From Maribacter antarcticus DSM 21422 (lineage in GTDB: Bacteria > Bacteroidota > Bacteroidia > Flavobacteriales > Flavobacteriaceae), in the NCBI RefSeq assembly GCF_000621125.1, contig NZ_JHZC01000008.1, positions 62,001 through 126,000 on the forward strand: 64,000 nt of DNA, read 5' to 3'. Below the pieces are notes generated by a model. That model made no database searches. It saw only the letters and a program-made list of their open reading frames with translations, and had not been told where the DNA came from. This document shows positions 26,413-35,016 of the stretch, piece by piece. Positions within the stretch are counted from its first letter, which is position 1; each line of letters opens with the position of its first letter. The position numbers and the translations under genes were made by a program.

Positions 26413-27424
26413 TTAGTCAGGTTTAACTCTAAAAGTGATTCTTTTATTTGTAATTAAACTTGCACCAATATTTATAGCTACGTTGCCTATGTTGCATAAT
26501 CTGCTGGTGTCAGTAAAAGAGATACTGCAAAGAGAAGGCGTATTGGAACTACTATTGTCCATGTATTTTCCAATTGTCAGCGAAGACGCCAATGAGGGGT
26601 CGAGCGGAGAAGTTAGGCGGAGCCACGTTATAAACCGTAAGTGTCCCGTTTGCCGTATAGTTGATTGCTCCTGTAATTGGATTGTACGCAATCGTATAAG
26701 ATGCACTTCCACCAAGAAAACCACCTAAGATTTGTGTATAGGATGCTGGAAACCCTGTTGAACCGTCAGTAATATTTATCTTAATTCCAAGTGCATTTGC
26801 AGATATATGATATATCCTGAAATTGCCGGCAGTAATAATGTCAGCCGTTCCTTCTTGATCTTGGTATTCAAAGTTGATACTAAAACCTGTAAAATTGAAA
26901 ATATTGTTTGTGTTTGGCACTACAAAATCCAAGCCTGCACTACCCCCACCACCAGAACCTATTCGGATTCCACAACTAGTCTGCACGGCATTTGGGTTTA
27001 CAGAAGTTGCATTAGGACCTAAGGTAGCAGCAGTTAAAGTACTGGTGTCAAAATCGAACTGAGATACTATAGAGTTAGGTACTCCATTGTCACATACTTG
27101 GTATTGAAAAAGGTCTGCGCCTACAAAACCGGTATTAGGAGAATACGTAAAACTTCCATCGCTAGAAATAGAAACGACACCGTTTGCTGGTCCTATTACC
27201 GGGTTAGGGTTTACGCTTAAAATAGTTCCTGGGTTAGCATCGGTGTCATTAGATAAAAGACCGGCTATAGCGTCAATACTTAATACACGATTTAAACGTG
27301 CGGAATAATTATCGTCTGTAGCTACAGGAACTGATTTTTGGGCACAAAGTTTAGTAGTGATTAAAAAACAAATGATAAATAGCATAAAAATAGTAACTGT
27401 AGTTTTTGCTATTACTTTATTCAT
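26413..27424 (-). pseudogene. Exported Ig-like (cadherin/Big_9-type) protein with a frameshift
   Basis: Residues 1-29 are a signal peptide. An Ig-like module follows (VATDDNYSARLNRVLSIDA..LLSNDTDAN, then the DGSFTYSPNTGFVGADLFQYQVCD signature), and then a beta-sandwich rich in Gly/Asn. The frame closes at TAG 26552-26554. In the +1 frame the sequence continues without a stop to 26413 as NTPSLCSISFTDTSRLCNIGNVAI and TNKRITFRVKPD, which reads like the natural C-terminus. One extra base in the AAAA or GG near 26556-26570 would explain it. It is a single lesion, so an assembly error is a fair alternative. No T9SS sorting domain is seen. Confidence 0.6.
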
Positions 27425-27561
27425 AGTATAAAAGTAGAATATGAATGTAATCTTAGCATAAATAATGTTGTGAAATTGTATATATACGGGTTAAACCCAT
27501 TAAATAGATATTTTTATCGATACCCAATTGGCTAAAATCAGATTCTTGTAGTTTGACGTGC

Positions 27562-27816
27562 TTATGGGAACAACCAATAAATACCAAAGAATAATATAGA
27601 TACTCCAATAGCCGCTAAAATAAAAAGGTTAATTTCATACCGCTTATCTAGTCGCACTTGTACTCTTATTTTGTCTTTCAGTTTTTCCTGTTCAACGTCT
27701 GTCAGTTGCCCAAAACTCAATTTTATTTCTCCTACACTCCCTTACGAGGTCTTTCTAATGTTGCTAAAGCTTGGTCATTTTCTTAATAATACCCTGTTGG
27801 CTTTTATAACTTTCAT
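27562..27816 (-). pseudogene. Small membrane protein gene broken by two frameshifts
   Basis: Three frames together read as one short protein. It starts at ATG 27814-27816 (MKVIKANRVLLR), switches at about 27776-27786 to ENDQALATLERPRKGV, and switches again at a duplicated GT (about 27733-27737) to GEIKLSFGQLTDVEQEKLKDK. It ends in a transmembrane helix (LFILAAIGVSILFFGIYWLFP) with a stop at 27562-27564. The reconstructed length is about 83 residues. The family is unknown to me. An 86-residue + strand frame over the same bases is a shadow. The rest of 27425-27943 holds nothing else I can name. Confidence 0.65.
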
Positions 27817-27943
27817 CGGTTGCCCGGAATATCCCAGAATCTTATTGTTTATACTATCAGCTTGGAATTGTTTCTATTGTTATAGGAATAATGTTGAGAT
27901 AAGTTTAAAATCTTCCTATTTTAGGGTTTGAATAAAAAAAATA

Positions 27944-29056
27944 ATGAATAAACAAATAGGGTTATTGCTAGCTTTTGTAGTACTGCTATTAATTTGCTTA
28001 ACCAGTTGCGAAATGAAAAACACCCAAGAAACGTATACCTTGTTCGTAGGCACTTATACAGATGGCGATAGCGAAGGTATTTACCGTTACACCTTTAATA
28101 CAGAGACGGGTCAACTTACCAATAAAACGGTCGCTGCCACTACCGGCAATCCTTCTTTCCTTAAAATATCCCCGAATAAGGAATACCTATACGCCGTAAA
28201 TGAAACGAACACTTATGATGGAGAAAACGGCTCGGTAACGGCATTCAAGATTGATAATGGACAATTGACTACCCTTAATACGGTGTCTAGTTTTGGAGCA
28301 CATCCTTGCCACATTGGTATTTCGGATGACGGCGCTATGGTGGCCGTTTCTAATTATTCGGGTGGTAATGTGGCTGTTTTTAAGACTGATGTAACTGGCA
28401 AGTTGGTCACTCCACAAGTAGTAGACCATACCCTATTGGACAGCACAAAGACTTCCCATGCCCATTCTGCTCTGTTTTCTCAGGGAAAACTTTTTGTGGC
28501 AGATTTAGGTTTGGATATGTTGAGGATATATCCATTTTTGGGTGGAGGAGTTGATTCAGCGGAAGCGAAAGTCCACAAATTCCCTGAAAAAGCAGGGCCA
28601 AGACATTTTGTATTCAGTAAGGACGACGCTATTTTATATGTTATCAACGAATTAAATTCTACCATTACCGCCTACAAAAGAAACGAAACCGGTGCGTACG
28701 GTGTTTTAGAAACGCAGTCCACTTTGGACAAGGACTTTAAAGGTGATAGTTATTGTGCAGATATCCGCTTGTCATCAGACGGTAGGTTTCTTTATGGTTC
28801 CAATAGAGGTGAGAATACCATAGTAATCTTTGCAGTAGACCAAGCAACAGGCAAATTATCGATGATTGGTAGAGAAGATGTTCGAGGCGATTGGCCGCGT
28901 AACTTCAACATAGATCCTAGTGGTAATTTTTTATTGGTCGCCAATCAGCGTAGTAATAATATCACCGTCTACAAAAGAGGTAAGGATAACGGAACCTTGA
29001 CCTTTACCCATGAACTAGAACTTCCTAGTCCTGTATGTTTGGAGTTTTTGGATTAA
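27944..29056 (+). CDS. Lactonase-family beta-propeller lipoprotein
   Basis: A 370-residue protein with a lipoprotein signal (CLTSC, Cys22). A seven-bladed propeller of the bacterial 6-phosphogluconolactonase (YbhE/Pgl) type follows: LFVGTYTDGDSEGIYRYTFN, GNPSFLKISPNKEYLYAVNE, GAHPCHIGISDDGAMVAVSNYSGG, GPRHFVFSKDD and DWPRNFNIDPSGNFLLVANQ. Cytosolic relatives hydrolyse 6-phosphogluconolactone. This one is exported, so it more likely acts on another lactone or has a binding role. Confidence 0.85.
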   Translation: MNKQIGLLLAFVVLLLICLTSCEMKNTQETYTLFVGTYTDGDSEGIYRYTFNTETGQLTNKTVAATTGNPSFLKISPNKEYLYAVNETNTYDGENGSVTAFKIDNGQLTTLNTVSSFGAHPCHIGISDDGAMVAVSNYSGGNVAVFKTDVTGKLVTPQVVDHTLLDSTKTSHAHSALFSQGKLFVADLGLDMLRIYPFLGGGVDSAEAKVHKFPEKAGPRHFVFSKDDAILYVINELNSTITAYKRNETGAYGVLETQSTLDKDFKGDSYCADIRLSSDGRFLYGSNRGENTIVIFAVDQATGKLSMIGREDVRGDWPRNFNIDPSGNFLLVANQRSNNITVYKRGKDNGTLTFTHELELPSPVCLEFLD

Positions 29057-29074
29057 CGGGATAGGTTACATACC

Positions 29075-30037
29075 TTAATTTAAACCATCAAAAAAAGATA
29101 CCGCCCTACGTTCTGTATATGTAAAATTATCAGCACCGTAAAACCCCACATGACCACCATATTTAGGAACTTCTAAATAAACATGTTTGCTGTGTTTTGC
29201 CTCTGTAGTTGGGTAGCATGCTTCGCCCAAAAAAGAATCATTTTCTGCGTTTATAATCAGGGAAGGTATATTTATGTTGGGCAAAAACTGACGACAACTA
29301 CATTGGGTATAATAATCCATGGCATCGGTAAAACCATGAGCCCTACTGGTATAAACATCGTCAAAATCTTTTAAGGTGTTAATTTTTTGAATGTCAGCAT
29401 CGGTTATTTTAGATGGAAATAACGCTTGTTTTGACTTCAACTTACTTAGGAGGTTTTTTTTGAAACGTTTGGCGTAGGCTGTGTTTTTGAAGGTTAATAA
29501 TTGGTGTAAAGAGTCGTCCAATCGGCACGGCACGGAAACTGCAACGGCACCCTTAAGTTCAGGAGGGATGGTATTCCCTTCGCCAAGGTATTTTAAAAGT
29601 AGATTTCCACCAAGGCTGAACCCTTTTAGATAAATTTCAGCGTATTCTCTAGTGTTTAAAACATGTTCTAGCACTGCTTTTAAATCTTCCGTGGCACCGG
29701 AATGGTAGGAACGGTAGGTAGTATTAGGTTTGCCACTGCACCCTCTAAAGTTTATGGCGCAAACATCATATCCGTTTTCGTTTAATGCTTTAGCACTGCC
29801 CTGTATGTACGTGCGCTGTGCATTGCCTTCCAAGCCATGTAATAAAACCGTTATTTTTTTGGGTGGTTGTGCGGAATGGCTCCAATCCAAATCTAAATAA
29901 TCCCCATCGGGCAATTGGATTCTTTCTCGCGTTTGGACAAGGCCCTTTACTTCTCGGAAAAGTCCGGCATAGATGGTAGCCAAATGACTATTTTTGAAAA
30001 AATTTGGTGGATTGTAGCTAGAGTTTACAAGGGGCAT
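29075..30037 (-). CDS. YheT-type alpha/beta hydrolase
   Basis: A protein of about 320 residues in the AB-hydrolase family 4 (YheT/ABHD1-3-like). The oxyanion region VLLHGLEGNAQRTYIQGSA, the nucleophile elbow KGFSLGGNLLLKYLGE, Asp in NAENDSFLGEACYP and His in YGGHVGFYG form the triad. No signal peptide. Relatives hydrolyse esters or lipids; the substrate is not evident. The start is set at ATG 30037 (MPLVNSSYNPPNF), where family-like sequence begins; the ATG at 30058 adds seven residues. Convergent with the lactonase gene, 18 nt apart. Confidence 0.85.
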   Translation of the reverse strand: MPLVNSSYNPPNFFKNSHLATIYAGLFREVKGLVQTRERIQLPDGDYLDLDWSHSAQPPKKITVLLHGLEGNAQRTYIQGSAKALNENGYDVCAINFRGCSGKPNTTYRSYHSGATEDLKAVLEHVLNTREYAEIYLKGFSLGGNLLLKYLGEGNTIPPELKGAVAVSVPCRLDDSLHQLLTFKNTAYAKRFKKNLLSKLKSKQALFPSKITDADIQKINTLKDFDDVYTSRAHGFTDAMDYYTQCSCRQFLPNINIPSLIINAENDSFLGEACYPTTEAKHSKHVYLEVPKYGGHVGFYGADNFTYTERRAVSFFDGLN

Positions 30038-30172
30038 TTTGTGGTATTTGATTAACAATTATTGGACAAAAAACACTTGATTATTTATGTCTGAGGATAT
30101 ACGTTTCAATCATTTAAAAAGCCAAAGCATCAAACTCAGTTTTGAGTTTAAGCTTGACAATTGAGCTTGAAC

Positions 30173-31150
30173 TTAATTTTTAGGATAGGTTTCCAAAAGT
30201 TTAGCCTGCTCCTCTATGGCGGCTTTAAATTCAGTTTTTAAACTGGCTATAAGATTCGCCACAGGCAAGCTATTATCTATCAGTGCAGAGCCCTGACCAG
30301 CAGACCAGATTGTTTTCCAAGCTTTTGCTTCAGTATCCAATTCCTTTCCAAAATCTATTTTTACATCTTTTTTTAGGTCTTCCTCCGTAATCCCCGCAGC
30401 TTTTAAACTGGCTCCTAAAAAGTTAGCATGTACGCCAGATATCGATGCGGTATAAACCACATCGCTGGCACCAGCATCAATAATCATTTTACGATATTCC
30501 GGTGTGGCTTTGCTTTCATCGGTATTTATAAAACGCGTACCCATGTAGGCTAGGTCAGCTCCCATTTGTAGGGCTGATGCAATATCGCGACCTGTACTTA
30601 TGCATCCAGATAGAATAATGGTCTTGTGAAAGAATTTTTTAATTTCTGCTACTAATGTCATCGGATTTATAGTGCCCGCATGACCGCCAGCACCTGCTGC
30701 TACAAGAATAAGCCCGTCTACACCAGCCTCGGCTGCTTTCTCCGCATGTCTTTTCTTAATGATGTCGTGAAGAACGATACCACCATAACTGTGTATTGCA
30801 TCCACCACGGTAGAGACTGCGCCCAAGGAGGTAATGATAACAGGTACCTTGTGTTTTATACAAAGTTTTACATCTGCTTCGAGTCTAGGGTTGGTGGCAT
30901 GTACGATGAGATTTACTCCAAACGGAGCTGCTTTTTTGCCGGTTTCTTCCTCAAATTTTTGAAGGGCTGTTTTTATCTTGATTAGCCATTCCTCAAAGCC
31001 TTCGCTGGTGCGCTGATTTAAGGCAGGGAAGGTACCAACAATACCGTTTTTACAACATGCTATTACTAGCTCAGGTGCTGATATTAAAAACATAGGAGCT
31101 GCAATGGCAGGTAAAGAAAGTTCTTTAATAAAATTAGGTTTTGTAGACAT
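30173..31150 (-). CDS. Nitronate monooxygenase (NPD) family protein
   Basis: A 325-residue FMN-dependent TIM-barrel enzyme that oxidises alkyl nitronates such as propionate 3-nitronate. Family features: LPAIAAPMFLIS at the N-terminus, ALNQRTSEGFEEWL, GVNLIVHATN, VDGLILVAAGAGGHAG with the catalytic His, ILSGCISTGRDIASALQMGADLAYMGTRF, and the ESKATPEYRKMI segment. Length is usual. Divergent from the thioesterase gene. Confidence 0.88.
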   Translation of the reverse strand: MSTKPNFIKELSLPAIAAPMFLISAPELVIACCKNGIVGTFPALNQRTSEGFEEWLIKIKTALQKFEEETGKKAAPFGVNLIVHATNPRLEADVKLCIKHKVPVIITSLGAVSTVVDAIHSYGGIVLHDIIKKRHAEKAAEAGVDGLILVAAGAGGHAGTINPMTLVAEIKKFFHKTIILSGCISTGRDIASALQMGADLAYMGTRFINTDESKATPEYRKMIIDAGASDVVYTASISGVHANFLGASLKAAGITEEDLKKDVKIDFGKELDTEAKAWKTIWSAGQGSALIDNSLPVANLIASLKTEFKAAIEEQAKLLETYPKN

Positions 31151-31216
31151 AGTTTTATGATTTAAATAGTAGCAGAAAAATAATACAAATTATTCCCTTC
31201 TCCTTCAAAACTATAT

Positions 31217-31224
31217 TATTTTTG
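31217..31224 (+). promoter_or_regulatory. Candidate -7 box for the thioesterase-GntR pair
   Basis: TATTTTTG matches TAnnTTTG exactly and lies 36 nt before the thioesterase ATG. Confidence 0.5.
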
Positions 31225-31260
31225 CGTGGTATTATGCATGCATAGCAAAAAATTAGGAGA

Positions 31261-31734
31261 ATGTACTTGAAGGAATTTGAAATTAGATGGAGTGATGTGG
31301 ATGCGAATCGACATTTAGCCAACTCGGCCTATCTAAATTATATGGGTCACACTCGTATGACTTTTTTAATGGAAATAGGATTCGACCAAAAAACCTTATC
31401 TGAACATAACATAGGTCCAGTGGTATTTTATGAGCACATCTATTATTTTAAGGAGGTGTTTCCGGGCCTTCCGGTACGGGTTTCTATTGAGATTATGGGT
31501 CTGAGTGAGAACGCCCAGTTTTTTGAGTTCCATCATAATTTTTATAATCATAAGGGAGAGAATTTTGCCCATTGTGAAATGATGGGCTCATGGATAGACC
31601 TAAAGACCCGAAAATTGACAGGATTAGCGGAGGGTTTTTTGAAGCGATTTGAGGAGGTGGAAAAGGCGGATGGTTTTAGAATACTAACCAAAGAAGACAC
31701 GCGTAAGTTTGCCAAAACCCCTAAGCATTTATAA
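31261..31734 (+). CDS. Hotdog-fold acyl-CoA thioesterase (4HBT type)
   Basis: A 157-residue protein with the YbgC/4-hydroxybenzoyl-CoA thioesterase pattern: EIRWSDVDANRHLANSAYLNYM, where the first Asp is the catalytic position. The hot-dog helix and strands follow, ending in a short Lys-rich tail. Likely hydrolyses short or medium acyl-CoA in the cytosol. It has a -7 box upstream; a GntR regulator follows after 39 bp on the same strand. Confidence 0.85.
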   Translation: MYLKEFEIRWSDVDANRHLANSAYLNYMGHTRMTFLMEIGFDQKTLSEHNIGPVVFYEHIYYFKEVFPGLPVRVSIEIMGLSENAQFFEFHHNFYNHKGENFAHCEMMGSWIDLKTRKLTGLAEGFLKRFEEVEKADGFRILTKEDTRKFAKTPKHL

Positions 31735-31773
31735 GGGTAATATTATACGCTATATATTTTCTATCTTTAGGGA

Positions 31774-32394
31774 ATGAAGGTCGTCCCCACTATGTCAGTG
31801 CAATCTGCTTACTTAGCTATAAAAGATATGATTGCCTCCAAAGAACTTATTGGAGGCGAAAGAATTGTTTACAATCGCTTATTCGAAAAACTTTTAGTAG
31901 ATAAAAAAACGCTAAAGAAAGCTTTAATAAAATTACAGACCAATGGTTTAATAATAGCGGTATCCGATGAAGGTTTGGTCGTTAGAAATTTTTCATATAC
32001 CGATGTATTAGAGATTTTTGACTGTAGAATAGCTTTGGAAACCATGGCTATAAAACAGTTTGCATTACATGGCACCCAAGCAAGAATTGATGATTTACGT
32101 AATTTGTTAGTTCCTTTTGAAAAGGGCCCTTTAAGTGCTAAGGTTTTTCAAAAAATAAATTATCACTTCCACGATATCATACTGGCCAATAGCGGTAATA
32201 GATATGGCTATGAACTCTTTGATAAGGGAAATTTTTGGCTGTGTATGGAGGTTATTGGACTTAAACGACCGCTAAAGGAAATTTTGCAAGAGCATTTGGA
32301 TATGGTATCTGCAATTCATAATAGAGATGCGGCAAGAGCAGCGCTGTTGATGCGATACCATTTAGAAAACTCCAAACAGGCATTTCTATCCTAA
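31774..32394 (+). CDS. GntR-family (FCD) transcriptional regulator
   Basis: A 206-residue regulator. An N-terminal winged helix (about 8-72: AYLAIKDMIASKELIGGERIVYNRLFEKLLVDKKTLKKAL) leads into an all-helical FCD effector domain. That domain has the metal/ligand residues Asp and His in FDCRIALETMAIKQFA, NYHFHDIILANSGN and LQEHLDMVSAIHNRDAARAALLMRYHLENS. FCD regulators often respond to carboxylic acids. Targets are unknown; the neighbouring thioesterase is one possibility. Its 3' end overlaps the EamA gene on the other strand by 4 nt. Confidence 0.87.
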   Translation: MKVVPTMSVQSAYLAIKDMIASKELIGGERIVYNRLFEKLLVDKKTLKKALIKLQTNGLIIAVSDEGLVVRNFSYTDVLEIFDCRIALETMAIKQFALHGTQARIDDLRNLLVPFEKGPLSAKVFQKINYHFHDIILANSGNRYGYELFDKGNFWLCMEVIGLKRPLKEILQEHLDMVSAIHNRDAARAALLMRYHLENSKQAFLS

Positions 32395-33293
32395 GATACT
32401 CCTTCCTTAGCTTTAGGCTTTTTACTCGCTAAATAAACACCCAATAATACAAAACAGGCAGCAATAATTTTAACGGTTGTTAAGCGGTCCTGCCCAGTAC
32501 TGATAGCATAGCTAATCCCTATTAATGGTTGCACGTAAACAAAAGCACTTAGCGTGGAGGCTTTTAATTGAGTCAGCGCAAAGATGTTAAAAAGGTAGGT
32601 ACAGAACGTTGTGCCAACAATCACAAAGGCAATGCGCCATAAGGCCTCTATAGGAAGTTTGGCCCAAACTATCTCACTGAATTCTTGATAGCCAAAAGGC
32701 ATGCAAATAAGAATACCCAAGGTAAAGAGCCACTTCATGAAGGTAAACGGATGGTATTTCACAATTAATGTTTGCGCTACGATTAAATAAGAACCATAAA
32801 AAATTGAATTACACAAAATTAGAAAATTGCCCAAGGGTATATTCGGTGCGTCTTGCCGTATTTCCGTACCAAAAAGAATAAGTCCTAAAGCACCTATAAG
32901 CCCTATTCCAATCCCTAGGACCTTCCGCCCTATAATCTTTTCCTTTATTACAATTGCGGATAAAATAAGTACAATGATGGGAGTGGTTGTAATGAGTACG
33001 GCACTATTTATAGGAGTGGACAACGACAGTCCTTTAAAGAAAACCAGCATATTAAAACCCATGCCCAAGAAGGCACATAATACCATGCGTAAGTAATCCT
33101 TTCTGTCTATTTTTTCTTTTGGACCCCAGAAAGAAATCAACCAAAATAAGATAGTGGCACCTAAAACCCTGAGGATAATGAATCCTAAAGGTTGCACATA
33201 GGTAGGCATGACCTCCTTTGCAATGGTATGGTTTACGCCGTAAATGGTAGTGGCACCTATGGCGGCAAAAATAGCTAGTGTTCTTCTGTTCAC
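32391..33293 (-). CDS. EamA/DMT-superfamily transporter
   Basis: A 300-residue membrane protein with ten hydrophobic segments in two EamA repeats. Repeat one spans GATTIYGVNHTIAKEVMPTY to IVIKEKIIGRKVLGIGIGLIGALGLILFG. Repeat two spans FLILCNSIFYGSYLIVAQTLI to ISTGQDRLTTVKIIAACFVLLGVYLASKKPK. These carriers usually export metabolites or amino acids; the substrate is unknown. Its ATG overlaps the stop of the upstream ArsC-like gene (ATGA), so the two are translationally coupled. Confidence 0.87.
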   Translation of the reverse strand: MNRRTLAIFAAIGATTIYGVNHTIAKEVMPTYVQPLGFIILRVLGATILFWLISFWGPKEKIDRKDYLRMVLCAFLGMGFNMLVFFKGLSLSTPINSAVLITTTPIIVLILSAIVIKEKIIGRKVLGIGIGLIGALGLILFGTEIRQDAPNIPLGNFLILCNSIFYGSYLIVAQTLIVKYHPFTFMKWLFTLGILICMPFGYQEFSEIVWAKLPIEALWRIAFVIVGTTFCTYLFNIFALTQLKASTLSAFVYVQPLIGISYAISTGQDRLTTVKIIAACFVLLGVYLASKKPKAKEGVS

Positions 33294-33643
33294 GAATGAA
33301 TGGCTTCTTTGGCCGTGGCAGTCGTTTTTTTGCTATTACCTATAAATATGGATTCTTCAAAGATAATAACCGGTCGTTTTAAAAAGGTATACTGCTCTAG
33401 GATAAGATTTTTATAATCTTCGTCTTCCAAGGTTTGCTCATGAAGTCCACGTTGCCTGAAAAGCATCGCTCTTTTACTAAAAAGGGCAAGATAACTGTCT
33501 GTTAACCCGCGCATTTCTTCCAGTTGTTCTGGGGTGATTGGCTCTGTTTTAATATCCTGTAGCGTAAATCCTTCCAAAGGCTGTAGCTCTTCTAAAATGC
33601 GTTGGCAAGTAGAGCAGGTACTAAGGTGGTATATTTTTTTCAT
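33290..33643 (-). CDS. ArsC/Spx-family thioredoxin-fold protein
   Basis: Protein of about 117 residues with the ArsC/Spx fold: KKIYHLSTCSTCQRILEEL places Cys9 and Cys12 in a CxxC motif. It continues with DIKTEPITPEQLEEM, the conserved FLKRPVIIFEESIFIGNS with the cis-Pro region, and a C-terminal helix. Arsenate reductases of this type use Cys with glutathione or thioredoxin; Spx members regulate transcription. The role is not decided here. Start is taken at MKKIYHL (33643); the upstream ATG at 33688 adds an unlikely hydrophobic extension. Coupled to the EamA gene. Confidence 0.85.
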   Translation of the reverse strand: MKKIYHLSTCSTCQRILEELQPLEGFTLQDIKTEPITPEQLEEMRGLTDSYLALFSKRAMLFRQRGLHEQTLEDEDYKNLILEQYTFLKRPVIIFEESIFIGNSKKTTATAKEAIHS

Positions 33644-33728
33644 TTTAATCTTTAAAATATCGACATTGCAAAGAAACTTAAATATCATTAAATGTGCTAT
33701 TTTTAGTATTCATTTAAATTGATATCCT

Positions 33729-34184
33729 TTGAAGAACGAGCTGGAAATTACCTTACAAAACAGAAAAAATCTATTAGCAATCTTAGAGAAAACCACCAAA
33801 GAGGACCTTTTAAAAATACCAGAAGGATTTCGCAATAACATTTGGTGGAACATTGCGCATGTAGTGGTGACACAGCAAATACTGGTATATAAGTTGAGTG
33901 GTGTACCCATGCTGGTGCCAACGGAACTTGTGGAAAAGTTCATGAAAGGTACCGTGCCAGACGGTAAAGCAGCAGCAGCTGAAATAAAACAGATTTCAGA
34001 GGTGTTGGTGTCAACGATAAAAAAAACGCAGGAGGACTATAACTCTGGGCTTTTCAAGGATTTTAAACCATACAGCACAAGTGCTAAGGTAACTTTGAGC
34101 AATGTACAGGATGCCATCAGTTTTAATAATTTCCATGAAGGCATACACCTTGGATCTATTTTTGCCCTAAGAAAAATGCTATAG
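33729..34184 (+). CDS. DinB-family protein
   Basis: A 151-residue four-helix-bundle protein. WWNIAHVVVTQQILVYKLSG carries one metal-site His, and SFNNFHEGIHLGSIFALRKML near the C-terminus carries the others (H.G.H), giving the typical DinB three-His metal site. DinB/YfiT-like proteins act as metal-dependent thiol transferases or remain uncharacterised. Translation must start at TTG 33729 or inside, because TGA lies three codons upstream in frame. Confidence 0.85.
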   Translation: MKNELEITLQNRKNLLAILEKTTKEDLLKIPEGFRNNIWWNIAHVVVTQQILVYKLSGVPMLVPTELVEKFMKGTVPDGKAAAAEIKQISEVLVSTIKKTQEDYNSGLFKDFKPYSTSAKVTLSNVQDAISFNNFHEGIHLGSIFALRKML

Positions 34185-34186
34185 GG

Positions 34187-34933
34187 TTATTTTTGTTTGG
34201 GACTGTACACCAAATATCTTTCGAGTTCCGTGTAAGGGATAGTGAGTACGATTGGGCCATCTGCATAGGAGGCTACCTCGTATTGCTCATAAAATAATTG
34301 AACTCCCAGTTCTGTATAGCCAATGTTTTCTGGAAGATAAAAGCTGCCCGTTTCAAACATAAACCCTGTGCTATTTATGTCGTCTTGGGAAGGAATCTCT
34401 TCTTGAATTTTAAATTTGGATTCCGCATAGTTCTCAAAGGCGGACTTGTTTTTAAATAGGTTGTCCGTATCCAATTCAAGGCCTTTGCCCTTGTCAAAAT
34501 TTAAATAGTGCGTCGTATTATACCCATGAGCTCCTCCGGTAAACAAATAGGAATCCAGCTTTAGGGTAATTATTTTGGTATCCTCATAAGAAACTACAGT
34601 GCTAACAGTCGCTACCCAAGGCGTAGCTTCCTCGGCAAATTGGTTTTTTAAATCTGTAAATCCTTTTGTGAAGGATGTGATGGCACTTTCAATATCGGCA
34701 GCATCATTGTCTTCATTAAAGTTGAGTAGGTAAATTACTTCTTCCTTTAAAGCGGTATTAATGACCTTGTCGAGCTTAGCATCGGTCAAGGCTTTTTGAA
34801 CTGTAATTTTAACTTGAGCACAATCTACACATTCATCACTTAAATAGGTAAGAGGTTCGAATGTAATTTTATCATCTTTTTTACATCCAAATGAAATGAG
34901 TACGAGGAGGAAGCAAACAGTAGGGGTTTTCAT
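34187..34933 (-). CDS. DUF3298/DUF4163 (RsiV-like) lipoprotein
   Basis: Predicted lipoprotein of about 248 residues; signal with lipobox ISFGC. The mature protein has the paired DUF4163-DUF3298 architecture found in the extracellular part of RsiV: VYLLNFNEDNDAADIESAI, EDTKIITLKLDSYLFTGGAHGYNTTHYLNFD and a last domain with FYLPENIGYTELGVQLFYEQYEVASYADG. The TGGAHG motif is diagnostic. RsiV binds lysozyme in Bacillus, but free-standing lipoproteins of this fold have unknown roles. Start is chosen at MKTPTVCFLL (34933) because the signal begins there. Confidence 0.8.
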   Translation of the reverse strand: MKTPTVCFLLVLISFGCKKDDKITFEPLTYLSDECVDCAQVKITVQKALTDAKLDKVINTALKEEVIYLLNFNEDNDAADIESAITSFTKGFTDLKNQFAEEATPWVATVSTVVSYEDTKIITLKLDSYLFTGGAHGYNTTHYLNFDKGKGLELDTDNLFKNKSAFENYAESKFKIQEEIPSQDDINSTGFMFETGSFYLPENIGYTELGVQLFYEQYEVASYADGPIVLTIPYTELERYLVYSPKQK

Positions 34934-35016
34934 AGGATATTTTATATCGTACAAAAATACACCTTCATTGTATTCTTCGATAGATAACAATATATTTATA
35001 GCAATATTAATAGATT

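Noticed and set aside
27671-27931. 86-residue + strand ORF
   Set aside because: Antisense shadow of the minus-strand three-frame pseudogene; its sequence has no domain, signal or sensible composition.
30120-30172. Terminator after the nitronate monooxygenase gene
   Set aside because: Two short hairpins (AAACTCA/TGAGTTT and AAGCT/AGCTT) exist, but no strong stem plus T-tract.
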